Shown: piece after piece, positions 1 to 8,020 of the stretch | Numbering within the stretch: the stretch's first letter is position 1 | Layout: every line of letters starts with the position of its first letter | Assembly (NCBI GenBank): GCA_035555675.1 | Contig: DATMGH010000067.1 | Coordinates: 97,787 to 161,786, forward strand | Direction of reading: 5' to 3' | Source of the DNA: Solirubrobacter sp035555675 | GTDB lineage: Bacteria > Actinomycetota > Thermoleophilia > Solirubrobacterales > Solirubrobacteraceae | Length of the DNA stretch: 64,000 nucleotides | Translations under genes and position numbers: made by a program | Notes under the pieces: generated by a model | Told to the model about the DNA's origin: nothing | What the model saw: the letters and a program-made list of their open reading frames with translations, nothing else | Database searches by the model: none

Positions 1-1
1 G

Positions 2-748
2 CCGGCGGCGGACGTGCGCGGGCTGTTCACGCTGCACCGGGCGTTCCTGGAGCGCGTCCCGTACGAGGATCTCGCGGTGCAGCTGGGGGAGAGCTCGCCG
101 CTGTCGGAGCCGTCGTTGTTCGCGCGGCTGCTGGCCGACGGGCGGGGCGGCTACTGCTTCGAGCTCAACACGGTGCTGGCGGCGCTGCTGCGCGCGTGCG
201 GGTTCTCGGTGACGATGCACCAGGCCGTGGTCGACGGGCCGGGGCCGACGAACCACATGGCGCTGGTCGTCGACGGTGCGTGGCTGGCGGACGCCGGGCT
301 GGGGGAGGGGTTCCTCGACCCGCTGCCGCTGGTCGACGGTGCGCACGCGGTCGGGCCGTTCACGTACCGGGTCGCGCGGGTGCCCGGCGGCTGGCGGGTG
401 GAGCAGCACGAGTGGGGCTCGTTGCGGTCCTTCACGTTCTCGGAGACGGTGGCGGTGGTCGAGGACTTCGCGGCGCACCACCGGCGCCTGTCGTCCGATC
501 CGGCGTCGAGCTTCGTCCGCACGCTGGTTGTCCAGCGGCCGCTGGAGGACCGCATCGTCACGCTGCGGTCCCGGACGCTGACGGCGCGCGGGCCGGACGT
601 GAACACGCGACGGCTGCTGACGTCCAGCGACGAGCTCGCGTCCGCGCTCGAGTCCTCGTTCGGCATCACCGTCGGTGGCCCGCGCCTGGCCCGGCTCTGG
701 GAGCTGGCGGCCGAGCAGCACGCGGCGTTCGAGGCGCGCGCCGCATGA
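2..748 (+). CDS. Arylamine N-acetyltransferase family protein (5' end outside window)
   Basis: Family members move an acetyl or acyl group from CoA to an arylamine or similar amine through a cysteine thioester in the cytosol. Numbering from the codon at 14, the signature RGGYCFELN puts the catalytic Cys at 48, with His 81 (TNHMALVV) and Asp 93 (LADAGLGEG) completing the Cys-His-Asp triad. The frame is open to the window edge and roughly the first 30 family residues are absent, so the gene is cut by the window and the GTG at 14 is unlikely to be the start. Its stop overlaps the next ATG (ATGA), suggesting coupling. A detoxifying enzyme and a polyketide amide synthase cannot be told apart here. 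Confidence 0.88.
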   Translation, partial: PAADVRGLFTLHRAFLERVPYEDLAVQLGESSPLSEPSLFARLLADGRGGYCFELNTVLAALLRACGFSVTMHQAVVDGPGPTNHMALVVDGAWLADAGLGEGFLDPLPLVDGAHAVGPFTYRVARVPGGWRVEQHEWGSLRSFTFSETVAVVEDFAAHHRRLSSDPASSFVRTLVVQRPLEDRIVTLRSRTLTARGPDVNTRRLLTSSDELASALESSFGITVGGPRLARLWELAAEQHAAFEARAA

Positions 749-1620
749 CGCGCGTCGCCACCCATCCCGGCGGCTTCCACGCCGACGACGTGTTCGCGGT
801 CGCCGTGCTCGGCCTCGCGCACGGGGCGCTGGAGGTCGTGCGGACGCGCGAGGAGGCGCGGCTCGCCGAGGCCGCGTTCCGCGTCGACGTCGGCGGGCGG
901 TTCGACGCGGCGAGCGGCGACTTCGACCATCACCAGCGCGGCGGCGCGGGCGAGCGGGCGAACGGCGTCCGCTACGCGAGCTTCGGGCTCGTCTGGCGTG
1001 AGTACGGCGCGGCGCTGGCCGGGTCCGAGGACGCTGCGCGGGCGATCGACGAGCGGCTCGTCCAGGGCGTCGACGCGAACGACACCGGCCAGACGATCTC
1101 CACCGCGCTCGTCGAGGGCATCCGCCCGCTGTCGGTCAGCGGCGCGATCGCCGCCATGAACGTGCTCTGGGACGAGCAGGCGGACGAGGACGCGCGCTTT
1201 CTCGAGGCCGTGGATTGGGCGACCGGCGTCCTCGAGCGCGAGCTGGCGGGCGCCCGGGCGTTCCAGCGTGCCCAGACCCTCGTGCGCGAGGCGATCGCCC
1301 GCGCCGAGGACCCGCGCGTGATCGAGCTCGACCGCAAGCTCCCCTGGCACGAGGCCGTCGTCACCGCCGCGCCGGCGGCGTTGTACGTCGTGTATCCGAA
1401 GAGCGACGGCTGGGCGCTGATGGCGGTGCCGCGCGCGCTCGGCGAGTTCGAGAACCGCCGCGACCTCCCGGCCGCCTGGGCGGGCCTCTCCGGCCCGCAG
1501 CTCGTCGCGACCACCGGCGTCCCCGACGCCCTGTTCGCGCACGCGAAGCGCTTCTACGCCTCCGCCGCCTCGCGCGACGGCGTCCTGGCGCTCGCGCGGT
1601 TGGCCGTGGCGGGCGAGTAG
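745..1620 (+). CDS. MYG1/UPF0160 family metal-dependent hydrolase-like protein
   Basis: The 291-residue protein opens with ATHPGGFHADDVFAVA, the THxGxFHxDD-type motif of the MYG1 family, and has the second metal-type motif FDHHQ near residue 55. MYG1 proteins are DHH-related putative phosphoesterases or exonucleases; eukaryotic members act in RNA processing, but the bacterial role is not settled. The ATG overlaps the stop of the N-acetyltransferase by four bases, so it is translated from the same message. The C-terminal part (YVVYPKSDGWALMAVP, then GLSGPQLVATTGVPDALF) matches the family's second domain. The length is slightly short of the usual 300-330 residues. Confidence 0.82.
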   Translation: MTRVATHPGGFHADDVFAVAVLGLAHGALEVVRTREEARLAEAAFRVDVGGRFDAASGDFDHHQRGGAGERANGVRYASFGLVWREYGAALAGSEDAARAIDERLVQGVDANDTGQTISTALVEGIRPLSVSGAIAAMNVLWDEQADEDARFLEAVDWATGVLERELAGARAFQRAQTLVREAIARAEDPRVIELDRKLPWHEAVVTAAPAALYVVYPKSDGWALMAVPRALGEFENRRDLPAAWAGLSGPQLVATTGVPDALFAHAKRFYASAASRDGVLALARLAVAGE

Positions 1621-1650
1621 CCGGCCGTCCGTCACTCACGCCGCGCCGGG

Positions 1651-1675
1651 GCGCCAGCGAACGGCGCAGGTGAGG
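1651..1675 (-). repeat. Single diverged copy of the 71-bp island unit core
   Basis: Read on the minus strand, this stretch contains GCGCCGTTCGCTGGCGC, which differs by one base from the stem-loop core GCGCCGTTCGCCGGCGC of the tandem array near 24.07 kb. It lies about 70 bases from the 54-bp hairpin at 1733-1786. The same spacing and relative orientation, 68 bases, is found between the hairpin at 23738-23791 and the first array unit. This supports one composite element present in inverted orientation at the two sites. Confidence 0.6.
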
Positions 1676-1732
1676 GGGAGCGTCAGCCCTCGCCGCGCCG
1701 GATCTCTGCGTCGCGCGGGGGCGCCGGCGGGC

Positions 1733-1786
1733 GGGGGGTGCTGCGATCTACTTGCCTGAGGCGACAGGAGATTGGTGCACCCCCCC
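1733..1786. repeat. 54-bp hairpin element, copy A, in a convergent intergenic gap
   Basis: The segment begins with six G and ends with seven C. Its arms (GGGGGGTGCTGCGATCT against the complement of AGATTGGTGCACCCCCC) pair over 17 positions with three mismatches around a loop containing TTGCCTGAGG. The reverse complement of 23738-23791 matches it at 48 of 54 positions with no gaps. It sits between two convergent genes (stops at 1620 and 1840), where a bidirectional terminator would be useful, but there is no clean U-tract. A REP-like or non-autonomous mobile element is the alternative. Confidence 0.75.
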
Positions 1787-1839
1787 GAAATGGGGGAGAG
1801 CCGGGCGACGTCCGCGCGGCCGACACGCGCGGCTCGTCG

Positions 1840-3081
1840 CTACTCGTTCGCCCCCGCCGCCACGAGCTCGTCGAGCGCGGCCAAATGCCCCCGGACCCGC
1901 TCGACCATCGACTCGAGCACCGCCCGCGCCTGCTCGATCCCTCCGGCCGCGTTGGTCAGATGCAGCTTGATCCGGCGCACGTCGTCCATCGCGCCCAGCG
2001 CCCGCTCGACCTCGGCGCGCAGCGCCGCCGAGTCCAGCCCCTCGACGCCCCCGCGCGCCATCAGGACGCGCGCCCGGGCCAGGGAGTACGCGACCTGGAG
2101 CGAGAGCGCGGAGCCCTCGTCCGGGTCGAAGACCACGAACAGCTTGTCCCCGCCCACTTCCCGCAGCTCGACCGCCCGCGCCGGCAGCAGCGACGCCGAG
2201 GGCACGACCCAGACGCCGTAGTCCGCGCCCCGCTGCTCCATCGCCGCGCCCAGCTCGACCAGCGCCTCCGACCGCGAGCGGCGGGAGTGCTTGGCCTCGA
2301 AGACGATCCGCCCCCGCGGGGCGCCCGAGGCGCCTTCGATGTCCACGACCACGTCGCCCTTGCGCCCACCGGCGCCGCGCACGTCCCCGACCGCGTCGCA
2401 ATCGTCGCCCATGCCGTGCGCGATCGCGTCGACCGCCTCCGCGACCGCCTCCTCGTACGGCCGCCCCTTAGCCGTCCCGCGCGCCGCCTCGGCCGCCACC
2501 GACGCCGCCTTCTCCCGCTCGGACCGCAGCGACGCCAGCTCCAGCTTCAAGGCGACCATCTCCGACCGCATGCTCTCCAGCTGCGTCTCCTGCCGCGCCG
2601 CGGCCTCCCGCGCCGCGCGCAGGTGCGCCGCCTTGAAGTCCGCCAGCGGGTTCGACCCGTCCGCGGACGAGAACTGCCGCAGCAGGTCCTCCCGCATCCG
2701 CGCCGACTGCTCGGTCATGACCGACCGCAGCTGGTGCTGCACGGCGGCTGAGGACTCGTCCCCGAACAGCCGTGCGAGCTCGCGCGCCAGCACTCCGTTC
2801 TCGGCCCCGAAGACCTCGTCGACCTTCGACCCGAAGAACTCGGCCACCACGCGGGCACGGTCCGTGAACGCCCCCTCGACCTCCCGCGAGACCTTCTCGA
2901 ACTCGTTGCGCACGAAGGACGCGTCCACCGCGTGCTGCTCGCGCTCGAGCACCCGCGCCCCGATCTCGATCGCGTCCGAGACCACCCGGACCGGGTCCTC
3001 GCCCGCCTCCAGCCGCGCGTCGACGAACGACGCCGTCGCCGGGTCGTCGACGACGACGTTCTCGACGATCACACGCCCCAT
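1840..3081 (-). CDS. Coiled-coil protein with C-terminal PD-(D/E)xK-like nuclease region
   Basis: No named family was recognised with confidence. The 413-residue protein has a long helical and coiled-coil first half (Ala/Glu/Arg-rich, about residues 60-215). A C-terminal region then starts at GRPYEEAVAEAVDAI and contains GDVVVDIEG followed by GRIVFEAKHSRR. That D...ExK order, followed by a region ending in ADYGVWVV, resembles the restriction-endonuclease fold seen in DUF2130-type proteins. The ATG at 3081 was preferred to a GTG at 3135 because the extra N-terminal residues look like intergenic translation; neither has a clear ribosome site. It lies downstream of acylphosphatase on the same strand. 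Confidence 0.72.
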   Translation of the reverse strand: MGRVIVENVVVDDPATASFVDARLEAGEDPVRVVSDAIEIGARVLEREQHAVDASFVRNEFEKVSREVEGAFTDRARVVAEFFGSKVDEVFGAENGVLARELARLFGDESSAAVQHQLRSVMTEQSARMREDLLRQFSSADGSNPLADFKAAHLRAAREAAARQETQLESMRSEMVALKLELASLRSEREKAASVAAEAARGTAKGRPYEEAVAEAVDAIAHGMGDDCDAVGDVRGAGGRKGDVVVDIEGASGAPRGRIVFEAKHSRRSRSEALVELGAAMEQRGADYGVWVVPSASLLPARAVELREVGGDKLFVVFDPDEGSALSLQVAYSLARARVLMARGGVEGLDSAALRAEVERALGAMDDVRRIKLHLTNAAGGIEQARAVLESMVERVRGHLAALDELVAAGANE

Positions 3082-3158
3082 CAGGACGTGGACCCGGGGA
3101 TGGCGAAGCGGTGTGGCGGCCTCCACGCACACCACGGTACGCCCGCCACCCGACGGAA

Positions 3159-3431
3159 TCAGCGGACCGAGAACCCCGAGAGCCCCGCGACCGGCTCGGC
3201 CTCCACGACAACCGACGTCACACGAGCCTGCCCCGGCCCCTCCCGCACGAACGCCTCCAGCGCGGCGACAGCCTCAGCCGCGCCCTCGAAGACGCACTCG
3301 ACCGTCCCGTCCGCACGATTCTCCGCCCACCCCGACACCCCGCGCCGCGACGCCTCCCGCCGCGTCGACTCCCGGAAGAAGACGCCCTGCACACGCCCCG
3401 AAGCGACCACGCGGATGCGACGAAGACCCAT
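3159..3431 (-). CDS. acyP: Acylphosphatase
   Basis: This is a 90-residue protein, the usual size of the family, which hydrolyses carboxyl-phosphate bonds in small acyl phosphates in the cytosol. Both signature blocks are present: GRVQGVFFRES, whose Arg binds the phosphate, and GWAENRADGTVE, whose Asn positions the water. The ATG gives the expected start MGLRRIRVVASGRVQG. It is the first gene of a short minus-strand pair with the nuclease-like gene below it and is divergent from the gene at 3450, with only 18 bases between the two starts. Confidence 0.93.
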   Translation of the reverse strand: MGLRRIRVVASGRVQGVFFRESTRREASRRGVSGWAENRADGTVECVFEGAAEAVAALEAFVREGPGQARVTSVVVEAEPVAGLSGFSVR

Positions 3432-3449
3432 GCCGGTACGGTAGATCGG

Positions 3450-4376
3450 ATGACGGCCCTCGAGGTCGAGCTCGACGCCTGCGGCGGCGCCCAAGCGCCC
3501 GCCAGCGCCGCCGCACGGCTCAAGGAGGTGCTCACCGAAGCGCTCAAGCTCGGCCGCGCCGAGCTCGCCAAGCCGCGCTCGGGCAAGGAGACCCCGGTCG
3601 AGGTCGCGATCGCCACCCAGCACGACCATCTGCTCGCCGCGACCCCCGCGTCGGCCGCCCTGCGCGCCGACCCGGACACCGTCAGCGAGCGCGAATGGTT
3701 GCTGGTCGCCGCCGTCGCCGGCACGCTCGTCGAGCTCGCCGAGCCGGGCCCGCCGTTCAGCGCCGACGACCTCCAGCTGACCGCCGGCGAGCTCCCCGGC
3801 GGCTTCCTCGTCCTCGCCTACCCGGCCACCGCGCTCGACCCCGATTTGGTCGAGCTCGCCTTCGAGGAGCAGGCCCACCAGATCGACCGGCTGCGCGCCC
3901 AGGCCTGCGCGCTCCCGCCCGGCGTGATCGACGAGATCGCGCTCAAGCCCCCGATCGGCGCGCGCCACCCGCTGCGGATCGCCGAGGCGGTCGCGCGCCT
4001 GGGCGGCCATCCGGCGAGCGCGTTCGACGAGCTCGAGGACGCCGTCCTGGCCCTGCTCGACCCGAGCGACGCGATCCCGACGCCCCACAACGACCCGGAC
4101 CCCTCGCTGCGCGTCGCCCGCCGGATCCTCCAGCGCCTCGACGGCATGGGCAAGTGGGGCGGCTATCACACCGAGTTCACCCACCTCGCGCGCGGATTCA
4201 AGGGCAACGACCGCGCCCGCGCGCAGGACGTTGGCGAGGCACTGCTGCAGGCCGGCCTGCTGGAGGAGAAGCCGAGCGTCGGCCAGCGTCACGTCTACCT
4301 GAACCCGCGCCGCGCCGGCGAGATCCGCCGCCTGATCGAGAACGGCGAGCTCCCGGCGGGTATGAAGCTGCCGTGA
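3450..4376 (+). CDS. Conserved hypothetical protein with helical C-terminal domain
   Basis: I do not recognise this 308-residue protein. It is soluble and Ala/Leu/Glu-rich with no membrane segment or signal. The last 90 residues (from about LRVARRILQRLDGMGKWGGY through RHVYLNPRRAGEI) have the helix-helix-strand pattern of a winged-helix domain, so nucleic-acid binding is possible but unproven. The ATG was chosen because the in-frame sequence upstream is the antisense of acylphosphatase. Its TGA overlaps the GTG of the acyl-CoA synthetase (GTGA), so the two are expected to be co-translated. Confidence 0.75.
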   Translation: MTALEVELDACGGAQAPASAAARLKEVLTEALKLGRAELAKPRSGKETPVEVAIATQHDHLLAATPASAALRADPDTVSEREWLLVAAVAGTLVELAEPGPPFSADDLQLTAGELPGGFLVLAYPATALDPDLVELAFEEQAHQIDRLRAQACALPPGVIDEIALKPPIGARHPLRIAEAVARLGGHPASAFDELEDAVLALLDPSDAIPTPHNDPDPSLRVARRILQRLDGMGKWGGYHTEFTHLARGFKGNDRARAQDVGEALLQAGLLEEKPSVGQRHVYLNPRRAGEIRRLIENGELPAGMKLP

Positions 4377-5956
4377 TCGGCAAGCTGCAGACGCTCGTGA
4401 CGCTCACGCGCGCGGGCGTCGTGCACCCTGAGCGCCCGGACCGCGTCCTGCACACCGCGCTCGCGCTGCTGCGCTTCGGCACCACCCCCGCCGCCGGCTA
4501 CGCGGCCGCCGCCCGCAACTTCCCGCGCGAGCCGGCCGTGATCGACGAGCTCGGCACGCTCAGCTTCTCCGAGCTCGACGCCCGCGCCAACGCGCTCGCC
4601 CGCGCCTGGGCGGCGGACGGCATCGCGCCCGGCGACGGCGTCGCGATCATGTGCCGCAACCACCGCGGCTGGATCGACGCGACGCTGGCGTGCTCGAAGC
4701 TCGGCGCGCACGCGCTCTTCCTCAACACCGCGTTCTCGGGCCCGCAGCTGGCCGACGTCGCCAAGCGCGAGAAGCCCAAGGCGGTCGTCTTCGACGAGGA
4801 GTTCACGGACGTCCTCAAGGACGCCGCGTTCCGCCGCAAGCGCTACGTCGCCTGGCACGACGACAGGACCAGGGACCCGACGCTCGAGGCCAAGATCGAG
4901 GGCAGCAGCCCCGCGTCCCTGCCACCGCCGGAGCAGCAGGGCCGCGCGATCATCCTCACCTCCGGCACGACCGGCACCCCGAAGGGCGCGGCGCGGTCGA
5001 TGCCGAAGTCGATCGACCCGATCGCCGCCCTGCTGTCCGTGATCCCGCTCCGAGCGCGCGAGAAGACGATGCTGGCCGCGCCGCTCTTCCACGCCTGGGG
5101 CTTCGCGCAGTGGGCGCTCGGGATCAGCCTCGCGAGCACGATCGTGCTCAAGCGCAAGTTCGACGAGGAGGCGACGCTCAGCCTCACCGCCCAGCACGAG
5201 TGCACGGCGCTGGTGGTCGTGCCGGTGATGATCCAGCGCATCCTCGAGCTCGACGACGCGGTGCTCGACCGCTACGACCTGTCCCGCGTGCGCGCCGTGC
5301 CGGTCAGCGGCTCCGCGCTGCCGGGCGCGATCAGCTCCCGCTGGATGGACCACTTCGGCGAGAACCTCTACAACCTCTACGGCTCGACCGAGGTCGCCTG
5401 GGCGACGATCGCCACGCCGCGCGACCTGCGCGAGACGCCCGGGACCGTCGGCCGCCCGCCGCGCGGCAGCGTCGTGAAGATCTTCGACACGTACGGCTTC
5501 CCGGTGCCGCCGGGGGAGACGGGGCGGATCTACGTGGGCAACGACGTCCGCTTCGAGGGCTACACGGGCGGCGGCGGCAAGGACGAGCTCGAGGGCCTGC
5601 TGTCGTCCGGCGACGTCGGGCACTTCGACCGAGCGGGCCGCCTGTTCATCGACGGCCGCGACGACGACATGATCGTCTCCGGCGGCGAGAACGTCTTCCC
5701 GTCGGAGATCGAGGACCTGCTGCACGCGCACCCCGCGGTGGCCGACGTCGCGGTCTTCGGCGTCGACGACGAGCGCTTCGGCCAGCGCCTGAAGGCGGTG
5801 GTCGTCAAGCGCGGCGAGCTGACCGCGGCCGAGGTGCGGGCGTACGTCAAGGAGAACCTCGCGGGCTACAAGGCGCCGCGTGACGTGGAGTTCGTCGCCG
5901 AGCTCCCGAGAACGGCCACGGGGAAGGTCCTTAAACGTGAGCTAAAGGCGATGTAG
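4373..5956 (+). CDS. AMP-forming acyl-CoA synthetase (fatty-acid type)
   Basis: This enzyme activates a carboxylic acid with ATP and joins it to CoA. The 527-residue protein carries the ordered ANL-superfamily motifs: LTSGTTGTPKGAAR (phosphate loop), YNLYGSTEVAW, GRLFIDGRDDDMIVSGGENV (hinge region) and PRTATGKVLKREL, whose Lys acts in adenylation. There is no carrier domain, so it is a free-standing ligase. The substrate is probably a fatty acid, but chain length cannot be read. The GTG start overlaps the preceding stop. The coupled upstream gene is unknown; fatty-acid genes plsX and acpP follow within 2 kb. Confidence 0.93.
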   Translation: MIGKLQTLVTLTRAGVVHPERPDRVLHTALALLRFGTTPAAGYAAAARNFPREPAVIDELGTLSFSELDARANALARAWAADGIAPGDGVAIMCRNHRGWIDATLACSKLGAHALFLNTAFSGPQLADVAKREKPKAVVFDEEFTDVLKDAAFRRKRYVAWHDDRTRDPTLEAKIEGSSPASLPPPEQQGRAIILTSGTTGTPKGAARSMPKSIDPIAALLSVIPLRAREKTMLAAPLFHAWGFAQWALGISLASTIVLKRKFDEEATLSLTAQHECTALVVVPVMIQRILELDDAVLDRYDLSRVRAVPVSGSALPGAISSRWMDHFGENLYNLYGSTEVAWATIATPRDLRETPGTVGRPPRGSVVKIFDTYGFPVPPGETGRIYVGNDVRFEGYTGGGGKDELEGLLSSGDVGHFDRAGRLFIDGRDDDMIVSGGENVFPSEIEDLLHAHPAVADVAVFGVDDERFGQRLKAVVVKRGELTAAEVRAYVKENLAGYKAPRDVEFVAELPRTATGKVLKRELKAM

Positions 5957-6009
5957 CGTCGTCCGAGGTCCGAGCTTGCGAGGACGGAGGGCGAAATAGA
6001 CTCTCTTGC

Positions 6010-6522
6010 ATGCCTACGCGCACGGACACCTACGATCTGGCGCGCCTCGGGCTCACCTCCGGAGAGGGCCGGCGTCTCGACCTCCACGTCCACGTCGCCC
6101 CGTTCGATTACGGCGGCCAGCGCTACGCCGTCGAGCCGGAGCTGATCCCGGTGCGCCTCGACGTCTCCCGCACGACCGGGAACGGCTACGCCCTGCGCCT
6201 GCGCTTCAGCGCGACACTCGACGGTCCCTGCATGCGCTGCCTGGAGGCCGCGGGGCCGACGTTCGAGGTCGATGCCTACGAGGTCCACCAGCCCGGGGGC
6301 GGGGAGGAGCTGACCTCGCCCTACCTGACCGACGAGCTCGACCTGTCCGGCTGGGCGCGCGACGCGCTGGCGCTCGCGCTGCCGGCGCAGATCACCTGCC
6401 GCCCGGACTGCGCGGGCCTGTGCCCGCAGTGCGGCGCGAACCTCAACGCGGACCCTGACCACGCCCACGAGGCCGAGCCGGACGCGCGCTGGGCGAAGCT
6501 GTCCCAGCTCAAGTTCGACTAG
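6010..6522 (+). CDS. yceD: YceD family (DUF177) protein
   Basis: The 170-residue protein belongs to the YceD/DUF177 family, linked to 23S rRNA accumulation and nearly always encoded just before rpmF, as here (22 bases apart). The conserved middle is DGPCMRCLEAAGPTFEVD. The actinobacterial-type metal-binding end is CRPDCAGLCPQCGANLN, with four cysteines suited to zinc. The ATG gives a start with the usual YDLARLG segment shortly after it. It opens the rpmF-plsX-acpP-rnc-smc run. Confidence 0.92.
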   Translation: MPTRTDTYDLARLGLTSGEGRRLDLHVHVAPFDYGGQRYAVEPELIPVRLDVSRTTGNGYALRLRFSATLDGPCMRCLEAAGPTFEVDAYEVHQPGGGEELTSPYLTDELDLSGWARDALALALPAQITCRPDCAGLCPQCGANLNADPDHAHEAEPDARWAKLSQLKFD

Positions 6523-6544
6523 TCGCTATCCTTCCGCGCCGACT

Positions 6545-6745
6545 ATGGCCGTCCCCAAGCAGAAGCAGTCGCACGCGCGTACCTCGCAGCGACGGGCGCA
6601 GCACAAGATCACCGCGCCGTCGGTGAACAGCTGCCCGCAGTGCCGCCGGCCGCGACGTCCCCACCGCGTGTGCCCGCACTGCGGGTTCTACGGCGGTCGC
6701 GAGGTCGTGCACGTGCACGACCACGATCACGATCACGACCACTGA
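6545..6745 (+). CDS. rpmF: 50S ribosomal protein L32 with His-Asp tail
   Basis: L32 of the large ribosomal subunit, 66 residues. The N-terminus MAVPKQKQSHARTSQRRAQH is typical, followed by a zinc ribbon with CPQC and CPHC pairs. After the ribbon it ends in HVHDHDHDHDH, a metal-binding-looking tail that is not part of the usual L32 fold. The stop lies five bases before the probable ATC start of plsX, so plsX translation may depend on ribosomes leaving rpmF. Confidence 0.96.
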   Translation: MAVPKQKQSHARTSQRRAQHKITAPSVNSCPQCRRPRRPHRVCPHCGFYGGREVVHVHDHDHDHDH

Positions 6746-6749
6746 TCGC

Positions 6750-7766
6750 ATCACTGTCGCGGTAGACGTCAACGGGGCCGATCTCGGCCCCGCTGAGGTC
6801 GCTCGCGGTGCCGCCCGCGCAGCCGCGGGTGGCGTCCGCGTGGTCCTGTACGGGCCCGCCGCCGAGATCGGCGACGTCGGCGACGGCGTCACCGTCGTCG
6901 ACGCGCCCGTCTCGATCGCCAAGGACCCCGATCCGGCGCGCGCCGTCCGGCGCACGCCGGAGTCCTCGATCGTGCGCGCGGTCGCCGCCGTCGCCGCGGG
7001 GGAGGCGGACGCGCTGGTCAGCGGCGGGTCGACCGGCGCCGCGCTGGCCGCCTCGCTGTTCACGTTCAAGCGCGCGCGGGGCGTGCACCGGCCCGCGCTG
7101 GCGCTGATGATCCCGGTGCCGGGCAAGCCGTTCCTGCTGCTCGACGCGGGCGCGAACGTCGAGGTGCGGCCCGAGCACCTGGTCCAGTTCGCCCACATGG
7201 GCGCGGCGTTCATGGAGGCCGTCGCGGGCGTGGAGTCCCCGCGCGTGGCGCTGCTCTCCAACGGCACCGAGGCGACCAAGGGGCCGCCGACCGTGGTCGA
7301 GGCGCACGGGCTGCTGGCCGGGTCCGCAGGCCTGAACTTCGTCGGGAACGTCGAGGGGTTCGCGATCGGGACCGGGGATGCGGACGTGATCGTCGCCGAC
7401 GGCTTCACCGGCAACGTCGCCCTGAAGGTCATGGAGGGCGCGTCGGCGGCGCTGCTGGGCGCGGTCCGGACGGCGGCGCTGTCGTCGTGGCGCTCGAAGC
7501 TCGGCGGCGTGCTGCTGCGGCCGTCGCTGCGCGGGCTGCGGTCGGAGATCTCGCCCGAGGAGCAGGGCGGCGCGGTGCTGCTCGGGCTGCGGCGGCTGGC
7601 GGTCGTCCCGCACGGCTCGTTCGGCGCGCGCGGGTTCCAGCGCGCGATCGAGGTCGCCGCCCGCGGCGTGCGCGAGGACGTGGCCGGGCGGACCCACGAG
7701 CGGCTCGCGGCGGCGGGCGCGCTGCGAAAGGCGTCCGAGCCGGCCAGTAGCGTGCCGGAGGAGTGA
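6750..7766 (+). CDS. plsX: Phosphate acyltransferase PlsX, probable ATC start
   Basis: PlsX converts acyl-ACP to acyl-phosphate, the first step of phospholipid synthesis in most bacteria, at the membrane surface. The conserved N-terminal strand and loop read TVAVDVNGADLGPAEVARG, followed by SGGSTGAALAAS, GANVEVRPEHLVQFAHMG and GFTGNVALKVMEG. No ATG, GTG or TTG lies in frame before GTG 6840, which would remove the first 30 residues including that N-terminal block. The ATC at 6750 gives about 338 residues, the normal length, and a natural start (ITVAVDV). A sequencing error near the rpmF junction is the alternative. Its stop overlaps the acpP start (TGATG). Confidence 0.9.
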   Translation: MTVAVDVNGADLGPAEVARGAARAAAGGVRVVLYGPAAEIGDVGDGVTVVDAPVSIAKDPDPARAVRRTPESSIVRAVAAVAAGEADALVSGGSTGAALAASLFTFKRARGVHRPALALMIPVPGKPFLLLDAGANVEVRPEHLVQFAHMGAAFMEAVAGVESPRVALLSNGTEATKGPPTVVEAHGLLAGSAGLNFVGNVEGFAIGTGDADVIVADGFTGNVALKVMEGASAALLGAVRTAALSSWRSKLGGVLLRPSLRGLRSEISPEEQGGAVLLGLRRLAVVPHGSFGARGFQRAIEVAARGVREDVAGRTHERLAAAGALRKASEPASSVPEE

Positions 7767-8017
7767 TGACCCGCGACGAAGTCCTCGAGCTGATCCGCGC
7801 GCACCTGGCCGACGAGCTGGCGCTCGATCCTGAGCGGATCCAGGAATCCACCCACTTTCGCGACGACCTGTCCGCGGACTCGCTGGACCTCTACACGCTC
7901 GTGCAGGAGCTGGAGGACCAGTACGGCGTCAAGATGTCCGACGAGCAGGCGGCGCAGATCCAGACGGTCGCCCAGGCGATCGACTTCGTTCTCGCCAACG
8001 TCCCGACGAGGCCCTGA
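7766..8017 (+). CDS. acpP: Acyl carrier protein
   Basis: An acidic 83-residue carrier that holds acyl chains on phosphopantetheine for fatty-acid synthesis. The attachment site is the Ser in DDLSADSLDLYTLV, and helix II-III follow as QELEDQYGVKMSDEQAAQ. The ATG at 7766 overlaps the plsX stop and has a clear GGAGGA ribosome site just upstream, so it was preferred to the GTG at 7763. It sits between plsX and rnc, the usual order. Confidence 0.95.
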   Translation: MTRDEVLELIRAHLADELALDPERIQESTHFRDDLSADSLDLYTLVQELEDQYGVKMSDEQAAQIQTVAQAIDFVLANVPTRP

Positions 8018-8020
8018 CCG

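Noticed and set aside
5957..6009. Terminator between the acyl-CoA synthetase and yceD
   Set aside because: The CGTCC/GGACG arms pair over only five bases with a mismatch next to them and no T-run.
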